A stretch of 64,000 nucleotides of DNA from Opitutaceae bacterium TAV5 (GTDB taxonomy: Bacteria; Verrucomicrobiota; Verrucomicrobiia; Opitutales; Opitutaceae): NCBI GenBank assembly GCA_000242935.3, contig CP007053.1, positions 4,635,001-4,699,000 on the forward strand. Direction: 5' to 3'. The notes under the pieces are model-generated. The model ran no database searches. It saw only the letters and a list, made by a program, of their open reading frames with translations, and was not told the origin of the DNA. Of the stretch, positions 17,344 to 25,877 are shown piece after piece (the first letter of the stretch is position 1; every line of letters starts with the position of its first letter). A program made the translations under genes and the position numbers.

Positions 17344-19123
17344 GACAGACACCGCCTCCTCTTCTCCTCATCCCCCGACTGGCTCTTCCGCCGGATTCAC
17401 CGCCGCGTTGCAGCGGATCAGCGCGCTCGGGGCCCGGGCCTCCGATCCGGGGGAGACGATGCGCGCCATTCTCGGCATTGTCATCGAGTACTTCGGCGCC
17501 TCGGCCGGCACGATTTCCCTGCTCAATCCCGACACCGGCAAACTCGAGATCGACGTCCACCAGGGCATGCCGGCGGATATCGACGAGGTCGTCCTGCGAC
17601 TGGGGCAGGGGATCACCGGCTGGGTGGCGTTTCACGGGCGTCCGCAACTCGTCCCGGACGTGCGCGCCGACCCCCGCTACATCCCGGTGCGGCCCGAAGT
17701 GCGCAGCGAGATGACCGCGCCCTTCGTCCAGGAAAGCGGCCAGGTGCTCGGTGTCATCAACCTCGACAGCGACCTGCCCGGAGCCTTCGCCCAGGCGCAC
17801 CTCGACGAACTCGTCCGCCTCGCCGACGAGGCCACCTGCGTGCTCCTGCGCGTATGGCAGCTCTCCCACCTGCAAGGCAAGGCCCGGCAACTCGAGGCGC
17901 TCGTCGCCGCCGGCCAGGCGCTCGTCACCAAGCTGGAACCCCAGGAACTGCACGATACGATCACGCGCGACGCCCGCAAGATCCTCGGCACCCGCGCCAG
18001 CGCGCTTTATCTGCACTACCCGGCGCGCGGGGTGATCGCCCTGGCGTCCTTCACGAGCGATGCGGCGCCGGAGTTGTCCGCGTCCGCAACCGGCCCCGCC
18101 GCTCCCGGTCCTGCGCCGCTGCCCACCGAGGAACTGCCGGCCGAGGCGTGCCTCGTCACCGCGGTCCTGCACACGCGCAAGCATGTCGAGTTCGCCAACA
18201 TCCAGTCGCCCGAGTTTCTCGATGTCGTGGACCTGCCGCGCGACCGCGTCCTGCGATCGATGCTGGCGGTGCCGATGTTTTACGAGCAGGAGATCGTCGG
18301 CGTGCTCGCCGTGTTCACCGATCACGTCCACCGGTTCAACAACGACGAGAAACGCCTCCTCGCCGCTTTCGGCAGCCTCGCGGCGGTGTCGTTGCAAAAC
18401 TCGCGCCTCTACTCGCGCGTGTTCCAGAGCGAGGAATCCCTCCGCAAGAACGAACAGCTCACCACGCTCGGCCTCCTCGCCGCCGAGATCGCGCACGAGA
18501 TCCGCAATCCGCTCACCGTCATCAAGCTCCTCTTCGGTTACCTCGGGCTCGATTTCCCGGAGGGCGACCCGCGCCGCACCGACGTCCGCGTCATCGGCGA
18601 AAAACTCGACCAGCTCGAGGAGATCGTCTCGCGCGTGCTCACGCTCGCCAAGGCCCCGACCAGCCTGCATTCGCGCTGGAATCTCGCCGAGATCATCGAG
18701 GACACGATTGTCCTCATCCGCCTCAAGCTCGCCCAGGGCAAGATCGCCCTTCGCATGGAACTGCCTCCGCGTCCGCTCTCGGTCGATGTCAACAAGGGCC
18801 AGATCCAGCAGGTGTTGCTCAACATCCTGCTCAATTCCACGCAAGCCATGCCCGAAGGCGGCACGATCACCGTGCGCGTCGCCTCCGACCGGAAGGACGG
18901 CGCGGCCTGCGCGGTGGTGGATGTCAGCGACACCGGCCGCGGCATCCCGGGGCACATCAGCGAGAAGATTTTCGAATCCTTCCTTTCCACGCGGCCCGAC
19001 GGCACCGGCCTGGGGCTGGCGATCGCCAAGCGCATCCTGCTCAGCCACCACGGCGACATCAGCCTGCACGGCACCGGCCCCGACGGCACCACGATCCGCA
19101 TCCGCCTCCCGCTCGCGCCATAG
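17342..19123 (+). CDS. Cytosolic sensor histidine kinase with two GAF domains
   Basis: The 593-residue protein has two GAF domains (about 25-175 and 200-365), then HisKA with the phospho-acceptor His385 in AEIAHEIRNPLTVI, and HATPase_c. The HATPase_c part has the N box NILLNSTQAMPEGG, DTGRGIP and GTGLGLAIAKRIL. There is no membrane segment or signal peptide, so it should sense an internal signal through the GAF domains. No response regulator lies next to it. The NifA-like activator at 53642 shares a GAF domain but has no receiver domain, so it is not an obvious partner. It is followed by pflB after a fold-back spacer. Confidence 0.93.
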   Translation: MTDTASSSPHPPTGSSAGFTAALQRISALGARASDPGETMRAILGIVIEYFGASAGTISLLNPDTGKLEIDVHQGMPADIDEVVLRLGQGITGWVAFHGRPQLVPDVRADPRYIPVRPEVRSEMTAPFVQESGQVLGVINLDSDLPGAFAQAHLDELVRLADEATCVLLRVWQLSHLQGKARQLEALVAAGQALVTKLEPQELHDTITRDARKILGTRASALYLHYPARGVIALASFTSDAAPELSASATGPAAPGPAPLPTEELPAEACLVTAVLHTRKHVEFANIQSPEFLDVVDLPRDRVLRSMLAVPMFYEQEIVGVLAVFTDHVHRFNNDEKRLLAAFGSLAAVSLQNSRLYSRVFQSEESLRKNEQLTTLGLLAAEIAHEIRNPLTVIKLLFGYLGLDFPEGDPRRTDVRVIGEKLDQLEEIVSRVLTLAKAPTSLHSRWNLAEIIEDTIVLIRLKLAQGKIALRMELPPRPLSVDVNKGQIQQVLLNILLNSTQAMPEGGTITVRVASDRKDGAACAVVDVSDTGRGIPGHISEKIFESFLSTRPDGTGLGLAIAKRILLSHHGDISLHGTGPDGTTIRIRLPLAP

Positions 19124-19132
19124 AGACCGGGC

Positions 19133-19252
19133 AGGATGGCCACAAAAAACACAAAGTTTCTGTCTGCCCGGCGAGAATCTCCCGTGCGCCTATAGGCGCG
19201 ATGAAAGGTTTCATCCGCGGCGGGTTCTTTGGTGTTTTTTGTGGCCATTCCT
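19133..19252. repeat. Intergenic fold-back repeat with nested palindromes (word CCACAAAAAACAC)
   Basis: Arms at about 19133-19155 and 19228-19252 are reverse complements over about 23 bp with one-base gaps (GGCCACAAAAAACAC core). Two smaller palindromes are nested inside: GCGCCTATAGGCGC and GATGAAA-GG-TTTCATC. It occupies half of the kinase-pflB spacer. Confidence 0.75.
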
Positions 19253-19367
19253 CCCCTTCACGGTTGCTCCGGCCCCTTCTGATACTTCCGATAAGCAAAC
19301 GGCATTGTTACCCCCGGGAATCACGCTGGCGTTGCCACTCGCACCGGTGTGAGACCGAATCGCATTT

Positions 19368-21632
19368 GTGAAGACAGATTCCAACTCAGCCACCCTGACT
19401 GCTCCGGCCACCGGGACGCCTTTCGTGAAAGGCCCCTGGAACGATGCGATCGACGTCTACGATTTCGTCGTCCGCAACATCACCCCGTACACGGGCGATG
19501 CCGGATTCCTTTCCGGGCCAACCAAAAGCACAAGTTACCTCTGGGAGGTTTGCCGCAACGCGCTCGCGGAGGAGCGATCCCGGAACGGCTGCCGTGCGGT
19601 GGATGCCGGGACCATTTCCACCATCACCAGCCACAAACCCGGTTACATCGATCAGGACCACGAGCTCATCGTCGGTCTCCAGACCGACGAGCCCCTCAAA
19701 CGCGCCATAAAACCCTTCGGCGGCATCAACGTCGTCAAGAACGCCCTCAAGGAACGCGGCATCGAGCTTTCCCCGGCCGTCGTCGAAACCTTCAGGTACG
19801 CCAAAAACCACAACGACGCCGTCTTTTCCGCCTACGACGGCGAAGTCCGCGCCTACCGCTCGAAGCACATCGTCACCGGCTTGCCCGACAACTACGCCCG
19901 CGGCCGCATCATCGGCGACTACCGCCGCCTCGCCCTCTACGGCGCCGACCGCCTCATCGCCGCCAAAAAGGCCGATTTCGCCGGGCTCGACCGCGACAAC
20001 ATGAGCGGCCGCCTCATCCGTCTCCGCGAGGAAGTCGCCATGCAGATCGCTGCCCTCAAGGACATCGTGACGATGGCCGCCGGCTACGGCTGCGATGTCT
20101 CCCGCCCCGCGCAAAACGCCCGCGAGGCCACCCAGTGGGTTTATTTCGCCTACCTCGCCGCCGTGAAGGAGCAGGACGGCGCGGCCATGTCGCTCGGCAA
20201 CGTCTCCTCCTTCCTCGACATTTATTTTGAACGCGATCTCCGCAGCGGCGCCCTCACCGAGGAACAGGCACAGGAAATCATCGACCAGTTCGTCATGAAA
20301 CTCCGCCTCGTGCGCCATCTCCGTCCCGGCGCCTACGACGAGATTTTCGGCGGCGACCCCACCTGGGTCACCGAGTCCATCGGCGGCCAGCTCCGCGACG
20401 GGCGCACCAAGGTCACGAAAACCTCCTTCCGCTTTCTCCAGACGCTCTACAACCTCGGCGCCTCGCCCGAGCCCAACCTCACCGTCCTCTGGTCGCAAAA
20501 ACTCCCCGCCGGCTTCAAGACCTTCTGCGCGCAGGTCTCCATCGACACCTCCTCGCTCCAGTACGAGAACGACGACCTCATGCGCCGCGTCCGCGGCACC
20601 GATGACTACGGCATCTCCTGCTGCGTCTCCCACCAGGCCATCGGCAAATCCATCCAGCACTTCGGCGCCCGCGCCAACCTCCCCAAAACCCTCCTCCTCG
20701 CCCTCAACGCCGGCCGCGAGGAAATCGACGGCGCGCCCGTCATGAAGGACATCCCGGCGCTCCCGGACGGTCCCCTCGACTACGAACAGGTGATGGGCAA
20801 CTTCCGGGTCGCCCTCGCGCAACTCGCCCGCGTGTACGCCAAGGCGATGTTCATCATCCACTACATGCACGACAAGTATTACTACGAGAAGGCGCAGATG
20901 GCCTTCATCGATACCGACCCGCGCATCGACATCGCCTACGGAGCCGCCGGCATCTCCATCATCGCCGACTCCCTCTCCGCCATCAAGTACGCCAAAGTCA
21001 CGCCCGTGCGTGACGAAAACGGCATCGCCACCGGTTTCACCGTCGAGGGCGACTATCCGAAGTACGGCAACGACGATGACCGCGTGGACACCCTCGCGCA
21101 GGAAGTCACGAAAATCTTCGTCACCGAACTGCGCCGGCACAAGGCCTACAAGGACGCCAAGCCCACGCTCTCGCTCCTCACGATCACCTCCAACGTCATG
21201 TACGGCAAAAACACCGGTGCCACGCCCGACGGCCGCCAGGCCGGCGAGCCCTTCGCGCCCGGCGCCAATCCCATGCACGGCCGCGACAGCCATGGCGCCA
21301 TCGCCTCGCTCAACACCGTGGCCAAGCTCGCCTACAACGACGCCGAGGACGGCATCTCGAACACCTTCTCCATCGTGCCGAAGGCGCTCGGCGCCACGCG
21401 CGAGGACCAGGTGGAAAACCTCGTCGGCATGATGGACGGCTACTTCATGCGCAACGCCCACCACCTCAACGTCAACGTGCTCAACCGCGAGACGCTGAAA
21501 AAGGCGTACGAAAACCCGGAGGAGTATCCGCAACTCACGATCCGCGTGTCCGGCTACGCCGTGAACTTCACGCGCCTCTCGCGGGCGCACCAGATGGAAG
21601 TCATCACGCGGACCTTCCACGAGACGATGTGA
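19368..21632 (+). CDS. pflB: Pyruvate formate-lyase (formate C-acetyltransferase)
   Basis: This glycyl-radical enzyme splits pyruvate with CoA into acetyl-CoA and formate under anaerobiosis. The 754-residue protein contains GISCCVSH with the catalytic pair Cys418-Cys419. It also has the C-terminal radical motif RVSGYAV with Gly729, plus [17 protein letters not shown] and the family N-terminus [15 protein letters not shown]. It starts with GTG, and no better ATG precedes the conserved N-terminus. The activase gene follows 70 bases downstream. The presence of this pair argues for fermentative, oxygen-sensitive growth. Confidence 0.97.
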   Translation: MKTDSNSATLTAPATGTPFVKGPWNDAIDVYDFVVRNITPYTGDAGFLSGPTKSTSYLWEVCRNALAEERSRNGCRAVDAGTISTITSHKPGYIDQDHELIVGLQTDEPLKRAIKPFGGINVVKNALKERGIELSPAVVETFRYAKNHNDAVFSAYDGEVRAYRSKHIVTGLPDNYARGRIIGDYRRLALYGADRLIAAKKADFAGLDRDNMSGRLIRLREEVAMQIAALKDIVTMAAGYGCDVSRPAQNAREATQWVYFAYLAAVKEQDGAAMSLGNVSSFLDIYFERDLRSGALTEEQAQEIIDQFVMKLRLVRHLRPGAYDEIFGGDPTWVTESIGGQLRDGRTKVTKTSFRFLQTLYNLGASPEPNLTVLWSQKLPAGFKTFCAQVSIDTSSLQYENDDLMRRVRGTDDYGISCCVSHQAIGKSIQHFGARANLPKTLLLALNAGREEIDGAPVMKDIPALPDGPLDYEQVMGNFRVALAQLARVYAKAMFIIHYMHDKYYYEKAQMAFIDTDPRIDIAYGAAGISIIADSLSAIKYAKVTPVRDENGIATGFTVEGDYPKYGNDDDRVDTLAQEVTKIFVTELRRHKAYKDAKPTLSLLTITSNVMYGKNTGATPDGRQAGEPFAPGANPMHGRDSHGAIASLNTVAKLAYNDAEDGISNTFSIVPKALGATREDQVENLVGMMDGYFMRNAHHLNVNVLNRETLKKAYENPEEYPQLTIRVSGYAVNFTRLSRAHQMEVITRTFHETM

Positions 21633-21645
21633 AATCCCGCCGGGC

Positions 21646-21679
21646 GCGACTTAAGTCGATTTGAATCGACTTAAGTCGC
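21646..21679. promoter_or_regulatory. Perfect 16-bp-arm palindrome between pflB and pflA
   Basis: The arms 21646-21661 and 21664-21679 are exact reverse complements with a 2-base centre. Each arm also holds the smaller palindrome CGACTTAAGTCG. The centre TCGAT-TTGA-ATCGA has the N4-spaced shape of CRP/FNR sites but differs from TTGAT-N4-ATCAA by one base per half. It could be an mRNA stem that tunes pflA expression or a protein site. There is no T-tract, so it is not a standard terminator. Confidence 0.6.
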
Positions 21680-21702
21680 CTCAAAACGGGAGCGCCCCCC
21701 CC

Positions 21703-22437
21703 TTGTCCGCCACCCTCCGCATCCACTCCATCGAAACGCTCGGCACCCACGACGGTCCCGGGCTGCGGATGATCGTGTTCACGCAGGGCTGCCACATGCG
21801 CTGCGTGTATTGCCACAACCCCGACACCCTCGACCCGGCCGGCGGCCGGATCGTCACCCTGGCCGAGCTCGTCGAGCGCGCCATCCGCCAGAAACCCTAT
21901 TTCGGCGCACGCGGCGGCGTCACCGTTTCCGGCGGCGAACCCACCCTCCATCGAAAAACGCTCCTCGATCTTTTCCGCCAGCTCCACGCCCGCGGCATCA
22001 ACACCTGCCTCGATACCAACGGCCTCTTTCTCGACGACGACCTGCGCGCCCTGTACGACGAGACCGACACGGTGCTCCTCGACATCAAGCACATCGACGA
22101 CGCCTGCCATCGCCGCCTCACCGGCGTTTCCAACGCCACCCCGCTCGCCGTCGCCGCGTACCGCGAAAGCACGGGCAAGCCCCTGTGGCTCCGCTACGTC
22201 CTCGTCCCCGGCTGGACCGACGACCCCGGCCACCTCGAACGCTGGGCGTGCCACTTTGCCGGCTACAAAAGCGTGCAGCGCGTGGAAATCCTGCCCTATC
22301 ACCGGCTCGGCGCGCACAAATGGGAGCATCTCGGCATGCCCTGCCGGCTTGGCGACGTGCAGCCCCCCACGGCGGAAACGCGCCAACTCGCGCACGACAT
22401 CTTCAGCCGCCACCTCGCCAACGTCATCGTGAAGTGA
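21703..22437 (+). CDS. pflA: Pyruvate formate-lyase activating enzyme (radical SAM)
   Basis: This enzyme installs the glycyl radical on PflB using S-adenosylmethionine and a 4Fe-4S cluster. The cluster motif is CHMRCVYC (CxxxCxxC) at about residues 28-35. It is followed by GGVTVSGGEPTLH, TCLDTNG, LLDIKHID and LRYVLVPGWTD. I chose the TTG at 21703 because it gives 244 residues, matches the family N-terminus (SATLRIHSIETLG) and has GGGAG about 12 bases upstream. A TTG at 21661 lies inside the palindrome. Length and order match E. coli PflA. Confidence 0.95.
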   Translation: MSATLRIHSIETLGTHDGPGLRMIVFTQGCHMRCVYCHNPDTLDPAGGRIVTLAELVERAIRQKPYFGARGGVTVSGGEPTLHRKTLLDLFRQLHARGINTCLDTNGLFLDDDLRALYDETDTVLLDIKHIDDACHRRLTGVSNATPLAVAAYRESTGKPLWLRYVLVPGWTDDPGHLERWACHFAGYKSVQRVEILPYHRLGAHKWEHLGMPCRLGDVQPPTAETRQLAHDIFSRHLANVIVK

Positions 22438-22455
22438 GGGGGGCCGGCAAGTAGG

Positions 22456-22552
22456 CATGGGCATCCTGCCCATGAGAAGTGCCACGGGCTTCCCGGCCCG
22501 TGTTTCCGGGCCGATGGCGGGGTTCGCGCCGTCCACGGCCAGGATGGCCGTG
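22456..22552. repeat. Second cluster of GC-rich mini-hairpins
   Basis: Three hairpins lie in the pflA-hisD spacer: CATGGGC-N5-GCCCATG (22456-22474), CACGGGC-N6-GCCCGTG (22483-22502, followed by TTT, so a possible terminator for pflA) and CACGGCC-N5-GGCCGTG (22534-22552, followed by CCAC). Design and flanks match the cluster at 626-707. Confidence 0.7.
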
Positions 22553-22649
22553 CCACATGCCAAGCCCCCCGCTTTCAGGCTCGCCCCCCGCCGGCCGATT
22601 TCGTCACACTCGTTCTTTTCATCTCAACCAGCCAAACCCGTTTCCGCCT

Positions 22650-23945
22650 GTGCGCATCCTGCAGTTTGCATCCAAAACCTTTCCTGCCGAGCTGGCCGAA
22701 TTCTGCCGGGGCGCGCTCGTGCCGAAAGAAATCGAAAACGCCGTTTCCGGCATCCTTGCCGACGTCCGCGAACGCGGTGACGAAGCGGTCGTCTACTACG
22801 CGGCCAAGTTCGACGGCGCCAAGCTCCGCGCCCGCGATTTTCTCGTCAGGCCGTCCGAGATCGAGGCTGCCGTCAAACGCCTGCCCGCCGCCGACAAGAA
22901 GGCGCTCGCCGCCGCGCACGAGAACATCGTCGCCTTCAACAAAAAATCCCTGCCGAAGGACTGGACCGCGAAAAACAAACACGGCGCCACCGTCGGCGAA
23001 CGCTTTTATCCCGTCCGCCGCGTCGGCCTCTACGTTCCCGGCGGCGAGGTGCCGCTCGTCTCGACCGTCCTCATGACGGCCACGCTCGCCCGCATCGCCG
23101 GCTGTCCGCAGATCGCCGTCTTCACGCCCTCGAACCCGCAGGGCCGCATCGCCGACGGCCTCCTCGCCGCGCTCCACCTCGTCGGCATCACCGAGGTTTA
23201 CCGCATCGGCGGCGTCCAGGCCATCGCCGCTGCCGCCTATGGCACGCTGACCATTCCCGCCGTGGACAAGATTTTCGGCCCCGGCAACGCCTACGTGTGC
23301 GAGGCCAAGCGTCAGGTTTTCGGGACGGTCGGCGTCGATTCGCTGCCCGGCCCGAGCGAGGTCATGGTGATTTGCGACGAAAGCGCCAATCCCGCCTTCG
23401 CCGCCGCCGACCTGCTCGCCCAGGCCGAACACGGCTCCGGGCGCGAAAAAATCTTCTTCGCCGCGACTTCCGCCAAAATCGTCGAAGCCGTCCACGCCGA
23501 GATACGCGCGCAGCTCAAGTACCTCTCCCGCGCGGAGAAAATCGAAAAAGTCCTCGCCGCCGGTTTCCTCACGATCGAGGCGGGCACCCTCGCCCAGCTT
23601 GCCGAGATCGCCAACTACATCGCCCCCGAGCACCTCAACCTCCAGGTGAAGGACTCCGCGCAAAAAACCCTGCTCAGGACGATCACCACGGCCGGCGCCA
23701 TCCTGCTCGGCAACCTCACCGCCACCGCGCTCGGCGACTTCGTGGCCGGCCCGAGTCACGTGCTCCCGACCGGCCGCGCCGGACGTTTTTTCAGCGGCCT
23801 GCGCGTGGCCGACTTCATGCGTCGCACCAGCATCGTCAACTACACGAAAGCCGGAGTGAAAAAAGCCGAGCCGATCGTCTCGGCCTTCGCCGCGATGGAG
23901 CGACTCGATGCGCACGGACGCTCCGTGAAGTTGCGAGCGCTGTAG
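22650..23945 (+). CDS. hisD: Histidinol dehydrogenase
   Basis: This zinc enzyme oxidises histidinol to histidine in two NAD-linked steps. The GTG start at 22650 gives 431 residues, the usual length. An upstream extension would translate the mini-hairpin repeats. Motifs include RFYPVRRVGLYVPGG and IFGPGNAYV. DSLPGPSEVMVICDE, LAQAEHGSGREKI and the catalytic EHLNLQ segment follow, ending in NYTKAGVKKAEP. It is followed by hisC and hisB, forming a partial histidine operon. Confidence 0.97.
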   Translation: MRILQFASKTFPAELAEFCRGALVPKEIENAVSGILADVRERGDEAVVYYAAKFDGAKLRARDFLVRPSEIEAAVKRLPAADKKALAAAHENIVAFNKKSLPKDWTAKNKHGATVGERFYPVRRVGLYVPGGEVPLVSTVLMTATLARIAGCPQIAVFTPSNPQGRIADGLLAALHLVGITEVYRIGGVQAIAAAAYGTLTIPAVDKIFGPGNAYVCEAKRQVFGTVGVDSLPGPSEVMVICDESANPAFAAADLLAQAEHGSGREKIFFAATSAKIVEAVHAEIRAQLKYLSRAEKIEKVLAAGFLTIEAGTLAQLAEIANYIAPEHLNLQVKDSAQKTLLRTITTAGAILLGNLTATALGDFVAGPSHVLPTGRAGRFFSGLRVADFMRRTSIVNYTKAGVKKAEPIVSAFAAMERLDAHGRSVKLRAL

Positions 23946-23971
23946 CGCCCGCAGCATCATCTCAAAAACTG

Positions 23972-24045
23972 AAACGCTGAAATGCTGAAAAGCTGAAAGA
24001 GTCGGCTTCCATTTCAGATTTCAGCTTTTCAGCATTTCAGCGTTT
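23972..24045. repeat. Intergenic fold-back repeat with perfect 27-bp arms (word GCTGAAA)
   Basis: Arms 23972-23998 and 24019-24045 are exact reverse complements with a 20-base loop. Each consists of four variations of GCTGAAA. The right arm ends 5 bases before the hisC ATG, where a ribosome binding site would be expected, and no Shine-Dalgarno sequence exists. Confidence 0.92.
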
Positions 24046-24050
24046 TCCAC

Positions 24051-25178
24051 ATGCAACCGCTTCCGCACATCGCCCGGCTCCACGCCTACACGCCCGGTCT
24101 CCAGCCGACCGGACCCGGCTGGGTGAAACTCAACACCAACGAGTGCCCGTATCCGCCGAGCCCGCGCGCCGCCGCCGCGGTCCAGGCCGAACTGGCCGGC
24201 GAAGGCGAACGCCTCCGGCTCTATCCGAACCCGGCCAGCGCGCCGCTCCGCCAGCTCGTCGCCCGTCTCCACGGCCACGGCCTCACGGAAAAAAACGTCC
24301 TGATCGGCAACGGTTCCGACGACATCCTCAACCTCCTTGTTCGCGCCTGGGGAGGCCCGGCAAACGAGGCGGCCGCCACCGGCTTCACCGTGCCGAGTTA
24401 CTCGCTCTATCCGGTGCTCGTCGCCATCCAGGACGGCGCGTGCGAGGCGATCGAATTCGACCGCTCGATGACGCTGCCCGTCGGGAAAATCGCCGCCTCG
24501 TCCGCGCGGATGTTCATCCTCACCTCGCCCAACGCGCCGACCGGCGTGGCGTTTTCCAATGCGGAGCTCGAAACGGTGCTCGCGCGTTTCCCCGGCCTGC
24601 TCGTCGTCGATGAAGCCTACGCGCCCTTCGCCCGCGAAAACGCCGTGACGCTTCTCGCCCGCCACCCGCGGCTCGTCATCACCCGCACGCTCTCCAAGGC
24701 CCACGCGCTCGCCGGCATCCGCGTCGGCTACGCGCTGGCGCATCCCGACGTGATCGACATCCTCGACCGCGTGCGCGACAGCTACAACGTCAACCGTCTC
24801 TCCCAGGCCGCCGCCTTCGCCGCGCTGGAGGACACCGGCTATTACGACGCCATCATCGGCAAGATCATCGAAACCCGCGATTACTGGGCGAGCGACTGGC
24901 GCCGCAAACGCGGCTGGTTCACCTACGAGACGCAGGCCAACTTTATCTTCACCGAACCGAAAAACGCCCGTGGCGAGACCGGCCCCGCCGTGGCGAAATC
25001 GTTGTACGACCACTTCGTTGCGCAAAAGATTCTCGTCCGGTACTTCCCCGGTCACGCCTTGACCGCCGCTTTCCTGCGCATCAGCGTCGGCACCGACGAC
25101 GAGATGCTCGTCGTCAACGAAGCAATCGACGCATGGCTGACCAAAACGAACAAAACGGACAAAACGGACGCAAGGTAA
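24051..25178 (+). CDS. hisC: Histidinol-phosphate aminotransferase
   Basis: This PLP enzyme makes histidinol phosphate from imidazole acetol phosphate. The 375-residue protein shows [15 protein letters not shown] near residue 25, GNGSDDIL, and [17 protein letters not shown] is followed by the PLP lysine in [17 protein letters not shown] and then by [10 protein letters not shown]. The last 14 residues ([14 protein letters not shown]) are encoded by a short tandem word ACAAAACGG, which is also the beginning of hisB in another frame. Confidence 0.96.
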   Translation: MQPLPHIARLHAYTPGLQPTGPGWVKLNTNECPYPPSPRAAAAVQAELAGEGERLRLYPNPASAPLRQLVARLHGHGLTEKNVLIGNGSDDILNLLVRAWGGPANEAAATGFTVPSYSLYPVLVAIQDGACEAIEFDRSMTLPVGKIAASSARMFILTSPNAPTGVAFSNAELETVLARFPGLLVVDEAYAPFARENAVTLLARHPRLVITRTLSKAHALAGIRVGYALAHPDVIDILDRVRDSYNVNRLSQAAAFAALEDTGYYDAIIGKIIETRDYWASDWRRKRGWFTYETQANFIFTEPKNARGETGPAVAKSLYDHFVAQKILVRYFPGHALTAAFLRISVGTDDEMLVVNEAIDAWLTKTNKTDKTDAR

Positions 25179-25753
25179 CCCTCGTCCGCAAGACGGCCGA
25201 GACCGACATCCGCCTCACGCTCGCCCTCGACGGCGCGGGCGCCTCGCGCATCGACACCGGCGTGCCGTTCTTCGACCACATGCTCACGCTTTTCACGAAG
25301 CACGGCCTCTTCGACCTCGACGTGACCTGCAAGGGCGACGTGGACGTCGATTATCACCACACCGTCGAGGACGTCGGCCTCGTGCTCGGCGACGCCATCA
25401 AACAGGCGCTCGGCGAAAAGCTCGGCATCCGGCGCTACGGATTTTTCATCCTGCCGATGGACGAGACGCTGGCGCGCGTGGCCGTGGACATCGGGGGGCG
25501 TCCGCACCTCGTTTATCACGTGGAGGCGCCGACGATGTTCGTGCGCGATTTCAATATCATCCTCGTGAAGGAATTTTGCCGCGCCTTCAGCAACGCGCTC
25601 GGCTGCAACCTGCATGTGGAAATCGAATACGGCGAGGAGCCGCACCACATCGCCGAGGCGATTTTCAAGTGCCTGGCCCGCGCGCTCGACGTGGCCACGC
25701 AGATCGACCCGCGCACCGCCGGCCAGCTCCCCTCGACCAAGGGGAAAATCTGA
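25133..25753 (+). CDS. hisB: Imidazoleglycerol-phosphate dehydratase
   Basis: This manganese enzyme dehydrates imidazole-glycerol phosphate. The 206-residue protein is the monofunctional type. It has RKTAETDI, then [11 protein letters not shown] with a metal His, [14 protein letters not shown] with metal ligands, [11 protein letters not shown], and a C-terminal [17 protein letters not shown]. It overlaps hisC by 46 bases, so the two are translationally coupled. Its first 14 residues ([13 protein letters not shown]) come from the repeat word shared with the hisC tail. The gene ends 24 bases before another fold-back. Confidence 0.97.
   Translation: MADQNEQNGQNGRKVTLVRKTAETDIRLTLALDGAGASRIDTGVPFFDHMLTLFTKHGLFDLDVTCKGDVDVDYHHTVEDVGLVLGDAIKQALGEKLGIRRYGFFILPMDETLARVAVDIGGRPHLVYHVEAPTMFVRDFNIILVKEFCRAFSNALGCNLHVEIEYGEEPHHIAEAIFKCLARALDVATQIDPRTAGQLPSTKGKI
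25137..25173 (+). repeat. Tandem word repeat in the hisC/hisB overlap
   Basis: Four imperfect copies of the 9-base word ACAAAACGG are read as [10 protein letters not shown] in hisC and as QNEQNGQNG in hisB. It resembles a single arm of the fold-back class, here used as coding sequence in two frames. Confidence 0.7.
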
Positions 25754-25777
25754 GACCGGACTTCCTGATATTTCTGA

Positions 25778-25853
25778 TTTTACACAAAGATCGCAAAGAC
25801 CGCGAAGTTCCTGAAAAGCAATTCTTTGCGCCCTTTGCGATCTTTGTGTAAAA
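25778..25853. repeat. Intergenic fold-back repeat (word CACAAAGATCGCAAAG)
   Basis: Perfect 21-bp arms lie at 25778-25798 and 25833-25853. The similarity continues a few bases further inward as CGCAAAG-like words. It lies between the convergent hisB and metY, so it could end both transcripts. Its word matches the fold-back at 29529-29669. Confidence 0.88.
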
Positions 25854-25877
25854 ATCCGGAAGTTTCGGGAGGTCGTA

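Noticed and set aside
19386..21620. Minus-strand open frame of 744 codons opposite pflB
   Set aside because: It is antisense to an intact pyruvate formate-lyase and has no recognisable motif.
22457..22780. Short open frame across the mini-hairpin repeats upstream of hisD
   Set aside because: The peptide (GILPMRSATGFPARV and so on) is only the translation of the repeat hairpins, and the frame runs into hisD out of phase.
23960..24050. CRISPR-like repetition in the fold-back spacers
   Set aside because: The units are 6-9 bases without unique spacers, and they return as inverted arms. No cas genes are present.
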